Origin: Rhodobacterales bacterium HTCC2255
Lineage (GTDB): Bacteria; Pseudomonadota; Alphaproteobacteria; Rhodobacterales; Rhodobacteraceae
DNA length: 64,000 nt
Assembly (NCBI GenBank): GCA_000153745.1
Contig: DS022282.1
Span: forward strand, 664,027 to 728,026
Direction: 5' to 3'
In this document: one piece after another, positions 25,940-34,642 of the stretch
Layout: each line of letters begins with the position of its first letter
Position numbering within the stretch: position 1 is the stretch's first letter
Translations under genes and position numbers: made by a program
The notes under the pieces: model-generated
The model's input: only the letters and a program-made list of their open reading frames with translations
The model's database searches: none
What the model was told of the DNA's origin: nothing

Positions 25940-26908
25940 ATGAGTGCACCAAAAAATAAATTTTTCCAACCAGTAGATGGAATGGAGTTACCTCGCTTTG
26001 CTGGAATTCCAAGCTTTATGCGCCTACCCCATCTAGAATTAAACGATGAGAATATAAAAGATGTTGATTTTGGATTAATTGGAGTGCCGTGGGATGCTGG
26101 AACAACAAACAGGCCCGGCCCACGCCATGGCCCTCGCCAAATGCGAGATCTATCAACAATGATAAGAGCTATGAATGGAGCAACACGCATAAAACCTTTT
26201 GAATTAGCAAACTTTGCAGATTTAGGAGATGCTCCTGTCAATCCAGCAGATATCCAAGATTGTATGAATCGTATTACAGAGTTTTACAACAAAGTTAAAT
26301 CAAAAGGGATTATCCCAATGACGGTCGGTGGTGATCATTTAACAAGCTTACCAGTTTTGAGATCACTTGCTTCTGAAGAGCCCGTTGGAATGATACATTT
26401 TGATGCCCACACTGATCTTTTTGAAAGTTACTTTGATGGTTACAAATATACACATGGCACCCCATTTAGACGCGCCATTGAAGAAGGGTTACTTGACCCT
26501 GAACGCGTCATACAAATTGGCATAAGAGGAAGTATGTATGATGGAGAAGATATTGAGTGGGGCAGAAAGCAAGGTGTTACAATAATTCAAATTGAAGAAT
26601 TATTTGATCGTGGGATAAAAGATATCATGCAGCAAGCACGTAGTATTGTTGGCAATGAAAAGACTTACTGCTCATACGATATTGATTTTATTGACCCAAC
26701 CTTTGCACCTGGCACAGGAACCCCTGAAGTTGGTGGACCAAACAGCTTCCAAGCACTTCAGGTAGTTCGAGAGTTAAATGGTGTAAATTTAATTGGAATG
26801 GATTTAGTTGAAGTTTCACCTCCATTTGATCAGTCAGGAGCAACCTCCTGGCTTGGAATTTCAGTTGTATTCGAGATGATGTGCATATTGGCACAATTAA
26901 ATAGATGA
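25940..26908 (+). CDS. Ureohydrolase, guanidinopropionase/guanidinobutyrase-like (agmatinase family)
   Basis: 322 aa. Metal-binding motifs are VGGDHLTS, FDAHTDLFESYF, and SYDIDFIDPTFAPGTGTP. The segment YTHGTPFRRAIEEGLLDP differs from that of agmatinases and resembles GpuA/GbuA enzymes acting on 3-guanidinopropionate or 4-guanidinobutyrate. The product would be urea plus beta-alanine or GABA. Start ATG 25940 has AAGGAG at good spacing; an earlier in-frame start at 25907 lacks one. It is a second, different family member from the one at 14605. Confidence 0.75.
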   Translation: MSAPKNKFFQPVDGMELPRFAGIPSFMRLPHLELNDENIKDVDFGLIGVPWDAGTTNRPGPRHGPRQMRDLSTMIRAMNGATRIKPFELANFADLGDAPVNPADIQDCMNRITEFYNKVKSKGIIPMTVGGDHLTSLPVLRSLASEEPVGMIHFDAHTDLFESYFDGYKYTHGTPFRRAIEEGLLDPERVIQIGIRGSMYDGEDIEWGRKQGVTIIQIEELFDRGIKDIMQQARSIVGNEKTYCSYDIDFIDPTFAPGTGTPEVGGPNSFQALQVVRELNGVNLIGMDLVEVSPPFDQSGATSWLGISVVFEMMCILAQLNR

Positions 26909-26913
26909 ATAAG

Positions 26914-26948
26914 AAAAGCGTAAAATATTTTTAAAATTTTACGCTTTT
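26914..26948. terminator. Intrinsic terminator after the second ureohydrolase gene
   Basis: Perfect 13-bp arms (AAAAGCGTAAAAT and its complement) with a 9-nt loop, starting 5 bp after the stop. The terminal T run is four bases. Confidence 0.7.
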
Positions 26949-27014
26949 GTGATGCTAAGCCTAACAACTTTCGATAAGGCATAATAATACGATAAAAGCC
27001 TCTTGGAGAAATCA

Positions 27015-28898
27015 ATGGATTTAATAGTACTTAACATTGAAATGATTGCTGTATTATGCCTTTTGGCTTTCACTATATTTTTATTTGTTTCAGAAATTGT
27101 ACGAGTTGATTTAGCAGCGCTTCTAGTGATGGTTCTATTGGGTGCACTAAGCTATATTCCTGCATTAAATGGCCTTGCAGATGTAAACCATTTATTTGAT
27201 GGTTTTGCTTCTAATGCTGTTATTTCGATAATCGCAGTTATGATAATTGGAGCTGGGCTAGATAAAACAGGACTAATGAATACAGTTGCAGCACGTATTT
27301 TAAAATTTGGCGGCACAACTGAAAAACGCATCATTCCTGTTGTATCAGGTACAGTCGGCTTTATTTCAAGTTTTTTACAAAATGTTGGCGCAGCTGCATT
27401 ATTTCTGCCTGTCGTTAGTCGTATATCTGCAAGAACTGAAATACCAATGTCTAGATTATTAATGCCTATGGGCTTTTGTGCTATTTTAGGTGGAACAATG
27501 ACTATGGTTGGATCATCGCCTTTAATCTTACTAAATGATTTAATTATTACTTCTAATGCAAAATTACCTACAGACCTAAAAATGGAAACATTTAGCTTAT
27601 TTTCTGTTACACCAATTGGACTGGCATTAGTTATTACAGGTATATTATATTTTGTGCTTTTGGGGCGGTGGGTATTACCTGGATCAGGAGGCAGATCAGC
27701 CGGTTCTGCAGGTCAATCAGTGAAAGATTACCTAAAGAGAATATATGGATTAAAAGCCGATATTGTCGAAGTAGTTGTCCCAGAGGGTTCTATATTAATG
27801 GGTGAAACATTAGGTGACCTAATGGATGCTCACCACATTTATGTAATCGGCACATATCATAATGCCAAGAGATGGGTTGGTCCAACATTAGATACTAAAA
27901 TCACACCACCATGCAGGTTGGCAATTCTAGGTCGGAAAAAAGTTATCCAAGAAATGTGTGAAGATTATGGTTTGGAAGTTAAACCTCAATTAGATATTTT
28001 TGCTGAAGAGTTTGTTCCAACTAAAGCTGGTGTTGCTGAAGTTGTAATTCCTCCAAATTCATCTGTTATAGGAAAAACGGCTAGAGAAATGCAATTTCGT
28101 AAAGTATATGGCATGGCACTTTTGGCTATCTATAGAAGCGAAGAAACATACAGTCATGTAGAAACTGAAGAGCACCAACCAAGTAGAATAGGTGTAATGG
28201 AGTTACATGCTGGAGATACGCTTGTTGTTCAAACTCAATGGGAGTCCTTAACACGTTTAAAATCAGATAAAGATTTTGTAATTGTAACATCTGATTATCC
28301 TCAAGAAGAACTTCGGCCTCAAAAAGTTGGATGGGCTGTTTTGTTTTTCAGCATAGCACTTGCATTAATATTATTCTCACCGTTACGCTTATCTTTGTGC
28401 CTTTTAGTGGGTGCTGTTGGAATGATTCTATCTAGAGTAATAAGTATTGATGAAGCGTATAAAGCAGTTGGATGGAATACAGTATTCTTGTTGGCTGGAT
28501 TAATTCCATTAGGCCATGCAGTCCAAAGTACTGGTACCGCAGAATGGATTGCCCAAGGTGTACTTACAATTTTAGACGGCTGGCCAATTTGGGCACTTCA
28601 AGTAGGAATTGCTATTTTAGCTACTGTATTTACTTTGATAATGTCTAATGTAGGCGCTACTGTATTATTAGTACCATTGGCCGTATCAATCGCGGTAGCA
28701 TCTGGTGGTGACCCCGCAATATTTGCAATGACAGTTGCGATATCAACATCAAATTCTTTCTTGATACCTACTCATCAAGTAAATGCTTTAATAATGGGAC
28801 CAGCCGGCTATAGAGTTGCTGATTTTGTGAAGACTGGCGGAATTATGACAATCTTATTTTTAATAGTTTCTATGGTCATGATGAACCTTATTTTTTAA
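27015..28898 (+). CDS. SLC13/DASS-family anion permease with two RCK_C (TrkA-C) domains
   Basis: 627 aa. About six membrane segments are followed by a cytoplasmic central section with two TrkA-C-like domains (about residues 240-320 and 335-420, e.g. VVPEGSILMGETLGDL and VVIPPNSSVIGKTAREM). A second membrane half contains SNVGATVLLVPLAV and TSNSFLIPTHQVNALIMGP, the family signature region. Homologues carry sulfate or other divalent anions with sodium. ATG 27015 follows TTGGAGAAATCA; the in-frame TTG four codons earlier is part of that ribosome site. It appears monocistronic. Confidence 0.82.
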   Translation: MDLIVLNIEMIAVLCLLAFTIFLFVSEIVRVDLAALLVMVLLGALSYIPALNGLADVNHLFDGFASNAVISIIAVMIIGAGLDKTGLMNTVAARILKFGGTTEKRIIPVVSGTVGFISSFLQNVGAAALFLPVVSRISARTEIPMSRLLMPMGFCAILGGTMTMVGSSPLILLNDLIITSNAKLPTDLKMETFSLFSVTPIGLALVITGILYFVLLGRWVLPGSGGRSAGSAGQSVKDYLKRIYGLKADIVEVVVPEGSILMGETLGDLMDAHHIYVIGTYHNAKRWVGPTLDTKITPPCRLAILGRKKVIQEMCEDYGLEVKPQLDIFAEEFVPTKAGVAEVVIPPNSSVIGKTAREMQFRKVYGMALLAIYRSEETYSHVETEEHQPSRIGVMELHAGDTLVVQTQWESLTRLKSDKDFVIVTSDYPQEELRPQKVGWAVLFFSIALALILFSPLRLSLCLLVGAVGMILSRVISIDEAYKAVGWNTVFLLAGLIPLGHAVQSTGTAEWIAQGVLTILDGWPIWALQVGIAILATVFTLIMSNVGATVLLVPLAVSIAVASGGDPAIFAMTVAISTSNSFLIPTHQVNALIMGPAGYRVADFVKTGGIMTILFLIVSMVMMNLIF

Positions 28899-28937
28899 TT
28901 AATGCATTCTCTAAATATATAGATTTTTAGAAGCAAA

Positions 28938-30449
28938 TTATTCTAAGGGCTCTAAAGTTAATTCATTAGATACTTGGCTTCTCAAATCATCTGTATGTAG
29001 AGGTGTTGTTGGGCGTGCTAGTTTATATGCTTTAACCCAATACAATCTATCAATAGCTCTTGTGATTGCTACATAAGCTAATCTTTTCCACAATGGAATT
29101 CCAGCTTCCTCTCGCCCCATTTTAGCAGCCACAAACAGATCAGGCGCAAATACTTGAACATCTTTCCATTGAGAGCCTTGAGCTTTATGAATTGTACAAG
29201 CTGATCCATGTACAAATGCAGCACCCATATGAGCCGCAAAAGGTATGAAAGGTTCTTCCTGATCTGGCGCCTCTATCTTTATAATGCTTGCAGCAGATAC
29301 TTGTGGATCTTCAGCACCAATCACATGTAATCTAGAAAAACCTGGTTTTCTCCCATCTCCAAGGTATACACATTGCGCTCCTTTAATTAATCCGCGGGCC
29401 TCCAAATCTATGCGCTTTTTTCTGTGTTTCATCGGTAATTCTATGCCATCACAAATCAAAGGTTCACCGGATAACAACCGATCAACTGGTGCATCATATG
29501 CATTACGAAATGCTTGAATTAAACGGATTCTTGTAGCATTTCGCCAAACTAAAACTGGAGATCTCGCCATTAAATCACATTGCACTGATTGAGATAAAAC
29601 AACTCTATCATCTTTTAAAGAAATAGCCTCAATTTGACGTTCAAATTCTTGGAAAGATAATTTAGGATCTGATAATGAATGAGCCAAATCTAATATAGGA
29701 CTATCACCTGCTTGACGATGTACTCTCGTTAAGTGGCATTGACGTGATTTTGGTACGTTCTCAAATGCCATTGCACCTGATTGGCCAACAGGAGCCAACT
29801 GTGCTGGATCCCCAAATAAGACGAGGGTTGAAAATATTTCTTTTAAATCTTCAAATTGCCTATCATCTAACATTGAACTTTCATCAATAAATCCAATATC
29901 CAATGGTTCTTCACGTCTTTTCCATCCAATTATGAAATCTGAACCACGCAAGCCAGCTGCTGCTAAAGCTCCGGGAATAGATTTATTATTCTTAAAAAAT
30001 AATGCTGCTCTATCTAGAGCAATTTCGTTTAGACCCTCAATTACTGGACGGTCATCATTTCCATTGAGCCATTCCGAAAACTTTTCATATTCAGGATCAT
30101 ACATAGGCGTATATAAAATTCGATGAATAGTGGTCGCCTGGACACCTCGATTGCGCAAAACACTAGCTGCTTTATTAGTAGGTGCAAGAATTGCAAGAGT
30201 TCTTCTGTCTTTCCTTGGCTTACCTTCATAATCGCCAGAAATTAACTCTACCCCCGCATTAATAAGAGATTCAGCTAAGTTTGCTAACAATAAGGTTTTT
30301 CCAGATCCAGCTTTTCCTAAGATTGCTAAAATTTTATTTTTATTATCACTTTGTGGTAACAAACTGTCGTTTTTTAAGTCAATGCCAGCTGACAATAAAG
30401 CTTCAGCTACAGCGTCAAAGGCTACAGCTTGATCATCTGAATATTCCAC
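28938..30449 (-). CDS. RecD-like/UvrD_C_2 superfamily 1 DNA helicase
   Basis: 503 aa. Walker A GKAGSGKT is at residues 45-52, then APTNKAASVLRNRG (motif Ia), IDESSMLDD (Walker B), LFGDPAQLAPVGQSGAMAF (motif III) and a C-terminal UvrD_C_2 part with TIHKAQGSQW and YVAITRA. It is a stand-alone 5'-3' helicase of the RecD/Dda/Pif1 type, not part of RecBCD since no recB or recC is near. It is convergent with the permease gene. Confidence 0.8.
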   Translation of the reverse strand: MEYSDDQAVAFDAVAEALLSAGIDLKNDSLLPQSDNKNKILAILGKAGSGKTLLLANLAESLINAGVELISGDYEGKPRKDRRTLAILAPTNKAASVLRNRGVQATTIHRILYTPMYDPEYEKFSEWLNGNDDRPVIEGLNEIALDRAALFFKNNKSIPGALAAAGLRGSDFIIGWKRREEPLDIGFIDESSMLDDRQFEDLKEIFSTLVLFGDPAQLAPVGQSGAMAFENVPKSRQCHLTRVHRQAGDSPILDLAHSLSDPKLSFQEFERQIEAISLKDDRVVLSQSVQCDLMARSPVLVWRNATRIRLIQAFRNAYDAPVDRLLSGEPLICDGIELPMKHRKKRIDLEARGLIKGAQCVYLGDGRKPGFSRLHVIGAEDPQVSAASIIKIEAPDQEEPFIPFAAHMGAAFVHGSACTIHKAQGSQWKDVQVFAPDLFVAAKMGREEAGIPLWKRLAYVAITRAIDRLYWVKAYKLARPTTPLHTDDLRSQVSNELTLEPLE

Positions 30450-30557
30450 TAGAAAGCCTTAAATATTTTTATAAAAATAATCATCTTAAAATAACTATCA
30501 GTAAAACGTTCATAGAATACCAGCTAAATAAAAGTATCTATTTTAATAATATATATT

Positions 30558-31472
30558 TTAAATCACTAAATTAGGAATAATTTGCTTCTTACGAGAGACT
30601 ATCCCCGGCAGAACAATAACGTCGCTCTCCACAGTCACCTTGAATGATTTTTCTGCGATTTGTTTTACTTGGCCATTTGGCACTAAAAGGGTTGCTTGCT
30701 CATTAAGAATATCAACAACAAAAAGTAACACTTGGTCAACATTGTCTTCTTTTGCAACATGTTCCATTTTATTCATTAAACTATCTTTTCGTGATAAAAT
30801 AAGTGCAGGACTTGTAGTTTCGAGTACTGAAATACGCATCTTTACGTTATTTACTTCATATTCCTTTGAATCCATTCGCAATAGTTCTTGATCAGAGAAC
30901 TGAGATACATTTGATTTAGCTTCAAACATTTTTTGTGCATATTCAGAAATACTTAAGTTCAATTCATTGGATAAGTTTTTAGCTAAATTAATATCAATTT
31001 CAGTTGTTGTTGGACTCCTGAATTCTAAAGTATCAGATAGTATGCAAGAAAGAATTAGTCCTTTAATTTCTTTAGGTGCATTAATTAAATCATCTCCCAT
31101 CATTCCAGCCATAATTGATGCGGTAGATGCTAAAGGCTTAATGGTAACTGATATTGGATTTTTCGTTTTCAAATTTCCAACTAAGAGATGATGATCAATT
31201 ATTTCAATGATATTTGCATTATTTATATTCTCAGGTAATTCCGCAGTATTGTTTGTATCAACAATTATTACATCTTGTTCATGCTCAATATCCTTGAGAA
31301 TTTCGGGTGAGTCAAAACCCCAATAGTTTACAACAAATGCTGCTTCAGTATTTGGTTCACCCAATACATAAGGAATAGCAGTTTCTCCCTTTTGCTCCAA
31401 GTACCATGCCCAAATAATTGCTGAGGCTGTTGCATCTGTATCAGGTGCTTTGTGTCCAAAAACTTTTATCAT
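30558..31472 (-). CDS. ppaC: Manganese-dependent inorganic pyrophosphatase (DHH family)
   Basis: 304 aa. DHH motifs are present in order: GHKAPDTDATASA (residues 6-18), VDTNN near 72, DHHLL near 92, then SDTLEF and a C-terminal DHHA2 domain (SRKKQ near the end binds phosphate). It hydrolyses PPi in the cytosol. Mn-type family II enzymes are less common in Alphaproteobacteria than PpA. The 108-bp gap between it and the helicase is very AT-rich with nothing recognisable. Confidence 0.9.
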   Translation of the reverse strand: MIKVFGHKAPDTDATASAIIWAWYLEQKGETAIPYVLGEPNTEAAFVVNYWGFDSPEILKDIEHEQDVIIVDTNNTAELPENINNANIIEIIDHHLLVGNLKTKNPISVTIKPLASTASIMAGMMGDDLINAPKEIKGLILSCILSDTLEFRSPTTTEIDINLAKNLSNELNLSISEYAQKMFEAKSNVSQFSDQELLRMDSKEYEVNNVKMRISVLETTSPALILSRKDSLMNKMEHVAKEDNVDQVLLFVVDILNEQATLLVPNGQVKQIAEKSFKVTVESDVIVLPGIVSRKKQIIPNLVI

Positions 31473-31615
31473 TATTCTCTCTTCATATTGAAATTATGGC
31501 CTTATATCATGCAATTCGTTTGTGTAAACAATTAGGATATGTATGAATCAGAATGTTATAAACATTATATTGTAATAACTTGCACTTACAGTAATCTACA
31601 CAAAAGGAGATCTCC

Positions 31616-32599
31616 ATGAAAATTCGAAAACTTGGCAATGAGGGTTTAAATGTGAGTGCTATTGGCTTTGGCGCAATGAGTATTACTGGCTTTTTCGGAC
31701 CTACAGACGACAAAACATCTCAAAAGTGCCTAGCCAGCGCATACGATAATGGGATTGATTTTTTTGATACGGCAGATGTTTATGGATCTGGGTCATCTGA
31801 AAAATTAATTGGTCAGTTTTTAAAAGAAACAAAAGCAAAAATAAAAATTGCAACTAAATCAGGAATTCAAACTGAACCTATTAGGCAATTTAACAATTCA
31901 AATGAATATTTATCTGACTCACTTGATAAATCATTGCATAGATTGGGTGTTGATTACGTAGATTTATTTTACATTCATCGCCGTGAAGCTAGCCGCCCAA
32001 TTGAAGAAGTAGTAGAAACTTTAACTGGGTTTATCAAATCTGGAAAAATTGGAGGCTATGGCCTATCTGAAGTTTCTCCAACGACCCTTCGAAGAGCCCA
32101 TAAGATTCATCCATGCATGGCAGTACAAAACGAATATTCGCTTTGGTCAAGACTGCCAGATCTAGGCTTGATTAGAACTTGTGCAGAATTGAATGTTTCA
32201 TTTGTTCCTTTTTCTCCATTAGGTAGGGGAATGCTAACAGATCAACCTGCAAAACGAGAAAATATGGCATCACCAGATCTGCGAATTAACAATCCTCGTT
32301 TTATGGAACCAAACCTATCAGATAATTTAGCCATACTAAAAGATTTTAGATCTTGGGCATCAGATAATAAAATGACAACTGCAACTGCAGCACTAGCCTG
32401 GGTCTTAAACAGAGGACAACACCTTATCCCAATCCCTGCAACACGAACAAGTGAACATTTAATGGAATGGGTGAATGCATCAGAAATTACATTATCCCAA
32501 GATCAATTAAATGAGATTGAGACTATACTTCCAATTGGATGGGCTTATGGCGATCGATATTCAGTTAGCCAATATGTTGGGCCAGAAACATATTGTTAA
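31616..32599 (+). CDS. Aldo/keto reductase
   Basis: 327 aa TIM-barrel reductase. The catalytic set is visible: Asp and Tyr in FFDTADVYGSGSSEKLIG, Lys in IATKSG and His in FYIHRREA. The C-terminal NADPH region ends with IPIPATRTSEHL. It resembles the YajO/AKR13-like group; the natural aldehyde is unknown. Ribosome site AAAGGAG is 9 nt upstream. Its stop shares a TTAA with the convergent downstream gene. Confidence 0.85.
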   Translation: MKIRKLGNEGLNVSAIGFGAMSITGFFGPTDDKTSQKCLASAYDNGIDFFDTADVYGSGSSEKLIGQFLKETKAKIKIATKSGIQTEPIRQFNNSNEYLSDSLDKSLHRLGVDYVDLFYIHRREASRPIEEVVETLTGFIKSGKIGGYGLSEVSPTTLRRAHKIHPCMAVQNEYSLWSRLPDLGLIRTCAELNVSFVPFSPLGRGMLTDQPAKRENMASPDLRINNPRFMEPNLSDNLAILKDFRSWASDNKMTTATAALAWVLNRGQHLIPIPATRTSEHLMEWVNASEITLSQDQLNEIETILPIGWAYGDRYSVSQYVGPETYC

Positions 32600-33342
32600 T
32601 TTTTTTCTATCAATTGTATCGTTATTAAATTCGTTAAGTTCTCAGATTTTGTAAGTAATTCTCCACATGCTTTTGGTCCTAATTCAGTAGAAACTTGGCA
32701 ATAATTATACGCCCCCATATCTAAATTTATTACCATATCAGGATCAAGCATAGACTTAATTTCAGTTGCAGCCTCATATAAAGTTGAGGCTGTTTTAGTT
32801 TGATAGACTCCCCAAACTGATTTTTTAATAAAAAACATCCTCCTTATAAATCGTCGTGCATTATCAACATCGTATAAGTCTAGATTACCATCTAGTATTA
32901 ATAAGTGAGATTGTATCATGCTCCAACCTTTTGATTGCGCAAGTTTAACAAACTTTACCCGTTCATTTTTTATAGTTAAATCAAAATTTTTATCCCATAA
33001 TTTAATATTATTAGCACTAAATATATAAGGAATACCTTTTGGTGATACTAAGAAAACACCATCCCACCTTTGGAAGCGGTTACTTACAAGTCGAGCTCCA
33101 TCAAAGGCGAGGCCTTCAACACCAAATCTATCTCCACTTGAATAAGCACCAGTTACCGAAAGTAAATTATTTGTATCGTAAGATAATTCTAAAGGATGAA
33201 ATTCCAAAGCAATAACAGCTTGTTTATCACAACTATTAAATAAAATATTCTCAAGAGTTATTTCACAATCCTGTGCACGGATTAATGTTGGAACACTGAA
33301 TATAAATAAGCATGTAATAAATGTAGATATCAAGCGAGACAT
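32596..33342 (-). CDS. Secreted protein, divergent phosphodiester glycosidase (NAGPA)-like
   Basis: About 248 aa. A signal peptide is visible (MSRLISTFITCLFIFSVPTL, cleavage after IRA-Q). The later pattern, with NRFQRWDGVFLVSPKG, then SHLLILDG, RRMFFIKKSVWGVYQ, ATEIKSMLDPDMVINLD and MGAYNYC, resembles the NAGPA-type phosphodiester glycosidase domain (PF09992), whose end normally reads NLDGGGSS. Here the glycine run is replaced by DMGAYNY. The match is by eye and weak, and activity is uncertain. A TTG nine codons upstream is an alternative start. Confidence 0.5.
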   Translation of the reverse strand: MSRLISTFITCLFIFSVPTLIRAQDCEITLENILFNSCDKQAVIALEFHPLELSYDTNNLLSVTGAYSSGDRFGVEGLAFDGARLVSNRFQRWDGVFLVSPKGIPYIFSANNIKLWDKNFDLTIKNERVKFVKLAQSKGWSMIQSHLLILDGNLDLYDVDNARRFIRRMFFIKKSVWGVYQTKTASTLYEAATEIKSMLDPDMVINLDMGAYNYCQVSTELGPKACGELLTKSENLTNLITIQLIEKN

Positions 33343-33456
33343 AGTTTTAAAAATAAGCACTATGAACAAACAGTCAATCTTATTAAATAATGACTAATAG
33401 AGTTAATCAAAAAATTTAAAGTAATTAAACTATAACTATATAAATAATCTTATTAT

Positions 33457-34236
33457 TTATATAGTTCTTTCAACCATCTTCTTTTTAATTTCAGCGATTG
33501 CTTTAGCAGGGTTTAATCCTTTGGGACACGTTTTTGCACAATTCATGATTGTATGACATCTATAGAGTTTGAAAGGATCCTGAAGTTCATCAAGTCTTTC
33601 GCCTGTAGCTTCGTCACGTGAATCTATAATCCATCTATATGCATGAAGTAGTGCCGCTGGCCCTAAATATCTGTCTCCGTTCCACCAATAAGATGGACAA
33701 GACGTTGAACAACATGCACACATCACACACTCATATAAACCATCTAATTTTTTACGATCTTCAATAGATTGTCGCCATTCAGTAGCAGGTTTATTCGTCT
33801 TAGTTTCTAGCCAAGGCATAATTGAAGCATGCTGTGCATAAAAATGCGTTAAATCAGGAATTAGATCTTTTATAACTTCCATATGTGGCAATGGATAAAT
33901 CTTCACATCGCCTTTTATCTCATCTAAGCCATAAATACATGCAAGAGTATTGATACCATCAACGTTCATAGCACATGAGCCACAAATACCTTCACGGCAC
34001 GAGCGTCTAAACGTAAGAGTTGGATCTACTTCACTTTTTATTTTAACAAGTGCATCCAATACCATTGGACCACATTTATCCATGTCTAAAAAATATGTGT
34101 CTAGAGATGGATTTTCACCTGTGTCGGGGTTCCATCTGTATATCTTAAAAGCGCGTATATTTGTTGCACCTTCCGGCTTTGGCCATGTTTTACCAACTGT
34201 CATTCTAGAATTTTTAGGGAGTGTAAGTTCAACCAT
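33457..34236 (-). CDS. sdhB: Succinate dehydrogenase iron-sulfur subunit
   Basis: 259 aa. The three clusters are clear: [2Fe-2S] cysteines in [12 protein letters not shown], then [16 protein letters not shown] and [17 protein letters not shown] for the [4Fe-4S] and [3Fe-4S] centres. It passes electrons from the SdhA flavin to the membrane quinone site in complex II. Unusually it is separated from sdhA by about 400 bp that hold a separate small lipoprotein gene and a promoter-like sequence, so part of its transcription may be independent. Confidence 0.96.
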   Translation of the reverse strand: MVELTLPKNSRMTVGKTWPKPEGATNIRAFKIYRWNPDTGENPSLDTYFLDMDKCGPMVLDALVKIKSEVDPTLTFRRSCREGICGSCAMNVDGINTLACIYGLDEIKGDVKIYPLPHMEVIKDLIPDLTHFYAQHASIMPWLETKTNKPATEWRQSIEDRKKLDGLYECVMCACCSTSCPSYWWNGDRYLGPAALLHAYRWIIDSRDEATGERLDELQDPFKLYRCHTIMNCAKTCPKGLNPAKAIAEIKKKMVERTI

Positions 34237-34279
34237 TATTTTACCGTCTTATAATTAATCTAGATATTACAGTTTTTCT

Positions 34280-34307
34280 AGAGGCCGATTATTGGGTTTC
34301 GGCCTCT
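34280..34307 (-). promoter_or_regulatory. Hairpin between lipoprotein gene and sdhB
   Basis: Arms AGAGGCCGA and TCGGCCTCT (9 bp) with a 10-nt loop, 22 bp after the lipoprotein stop and 43 bp before the sdhB start. No T-tract follows on the minus strand, so it may protect or process the mRNA or act as a weak terminator. Confidence 0.5.
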
Positions 34308-34328
34308 AAGAGACTTTAAATTTGTATC

Positions 34329-34445
34329 TTAAAGTTTGCTAGACGCTGAGTCTGTTGTTACAGCAGTATTTGCAGCTTGATCTGCCGCACATGCTGTTAA
34401 TGTGAGTGCTACTGCTATGATTGCACTGATTTTCAAAACGTTCAT
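34329..34445 (-). CDS. Small lipoprotein (38 aa) between sdhA and sdhB
   Basis: A short reading frame: MNVLKISAIIAVALTLTAC then AADQAANTAVTTDSASSKL. It has a basic start, a hydrophobic core and the lipobox LTAC, so the mature lipoprotein would begin at Cys19 with only about 20 Ala/Thr/Ser-rich residues. The ribosome site GGAAGGAT lies 5 nt before the ATG, one of the best in the window. A promoter-like TTGGCA-16-TATTAA lies 44-71 bp upstream. The function is unknown; entericidin-like peptides have a similar layout. Confidence 0.75.
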   Translation of the reverse strand: MNVLKISAIIAVALTLTACAADQAANTAVTTDSASSKL

Positions 34446-34488
34446 TTTGTATCCTTCCTTGGTTACCTTCGCAAATTTATTTTGCTTG

Positions 34489-34516
34489 TTAATATATTAT
34501 TCTTTTTTTCTGCCAA
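34489..34516 (-). promoter_or_regulatory. Probable promoter for small lipoprotein (and sdhB)
   Basis: Minus-strand TTGGCA (34511-34516) and TATTAA (34489-34494) with 16 bp between. It lies in the gap after sdhA, so the lipoprotein and perhaps sdhB can be transcribed apart from sdhCDA. A small hairpin, GCAAA/TTTGC, follows in the leader. Confidence 0.45.
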
Positions 34517-34642
34517 TGACAGTTTTATTTATATTTTTTTATCTACCACTAGCGTTTTAATTCTTCAACTCATTTAGTTTAGTCATATATCCAGTGATTA
34601 TAATCTTATATCAGGCCATGCAAAACCAAAATACTTTGAATA

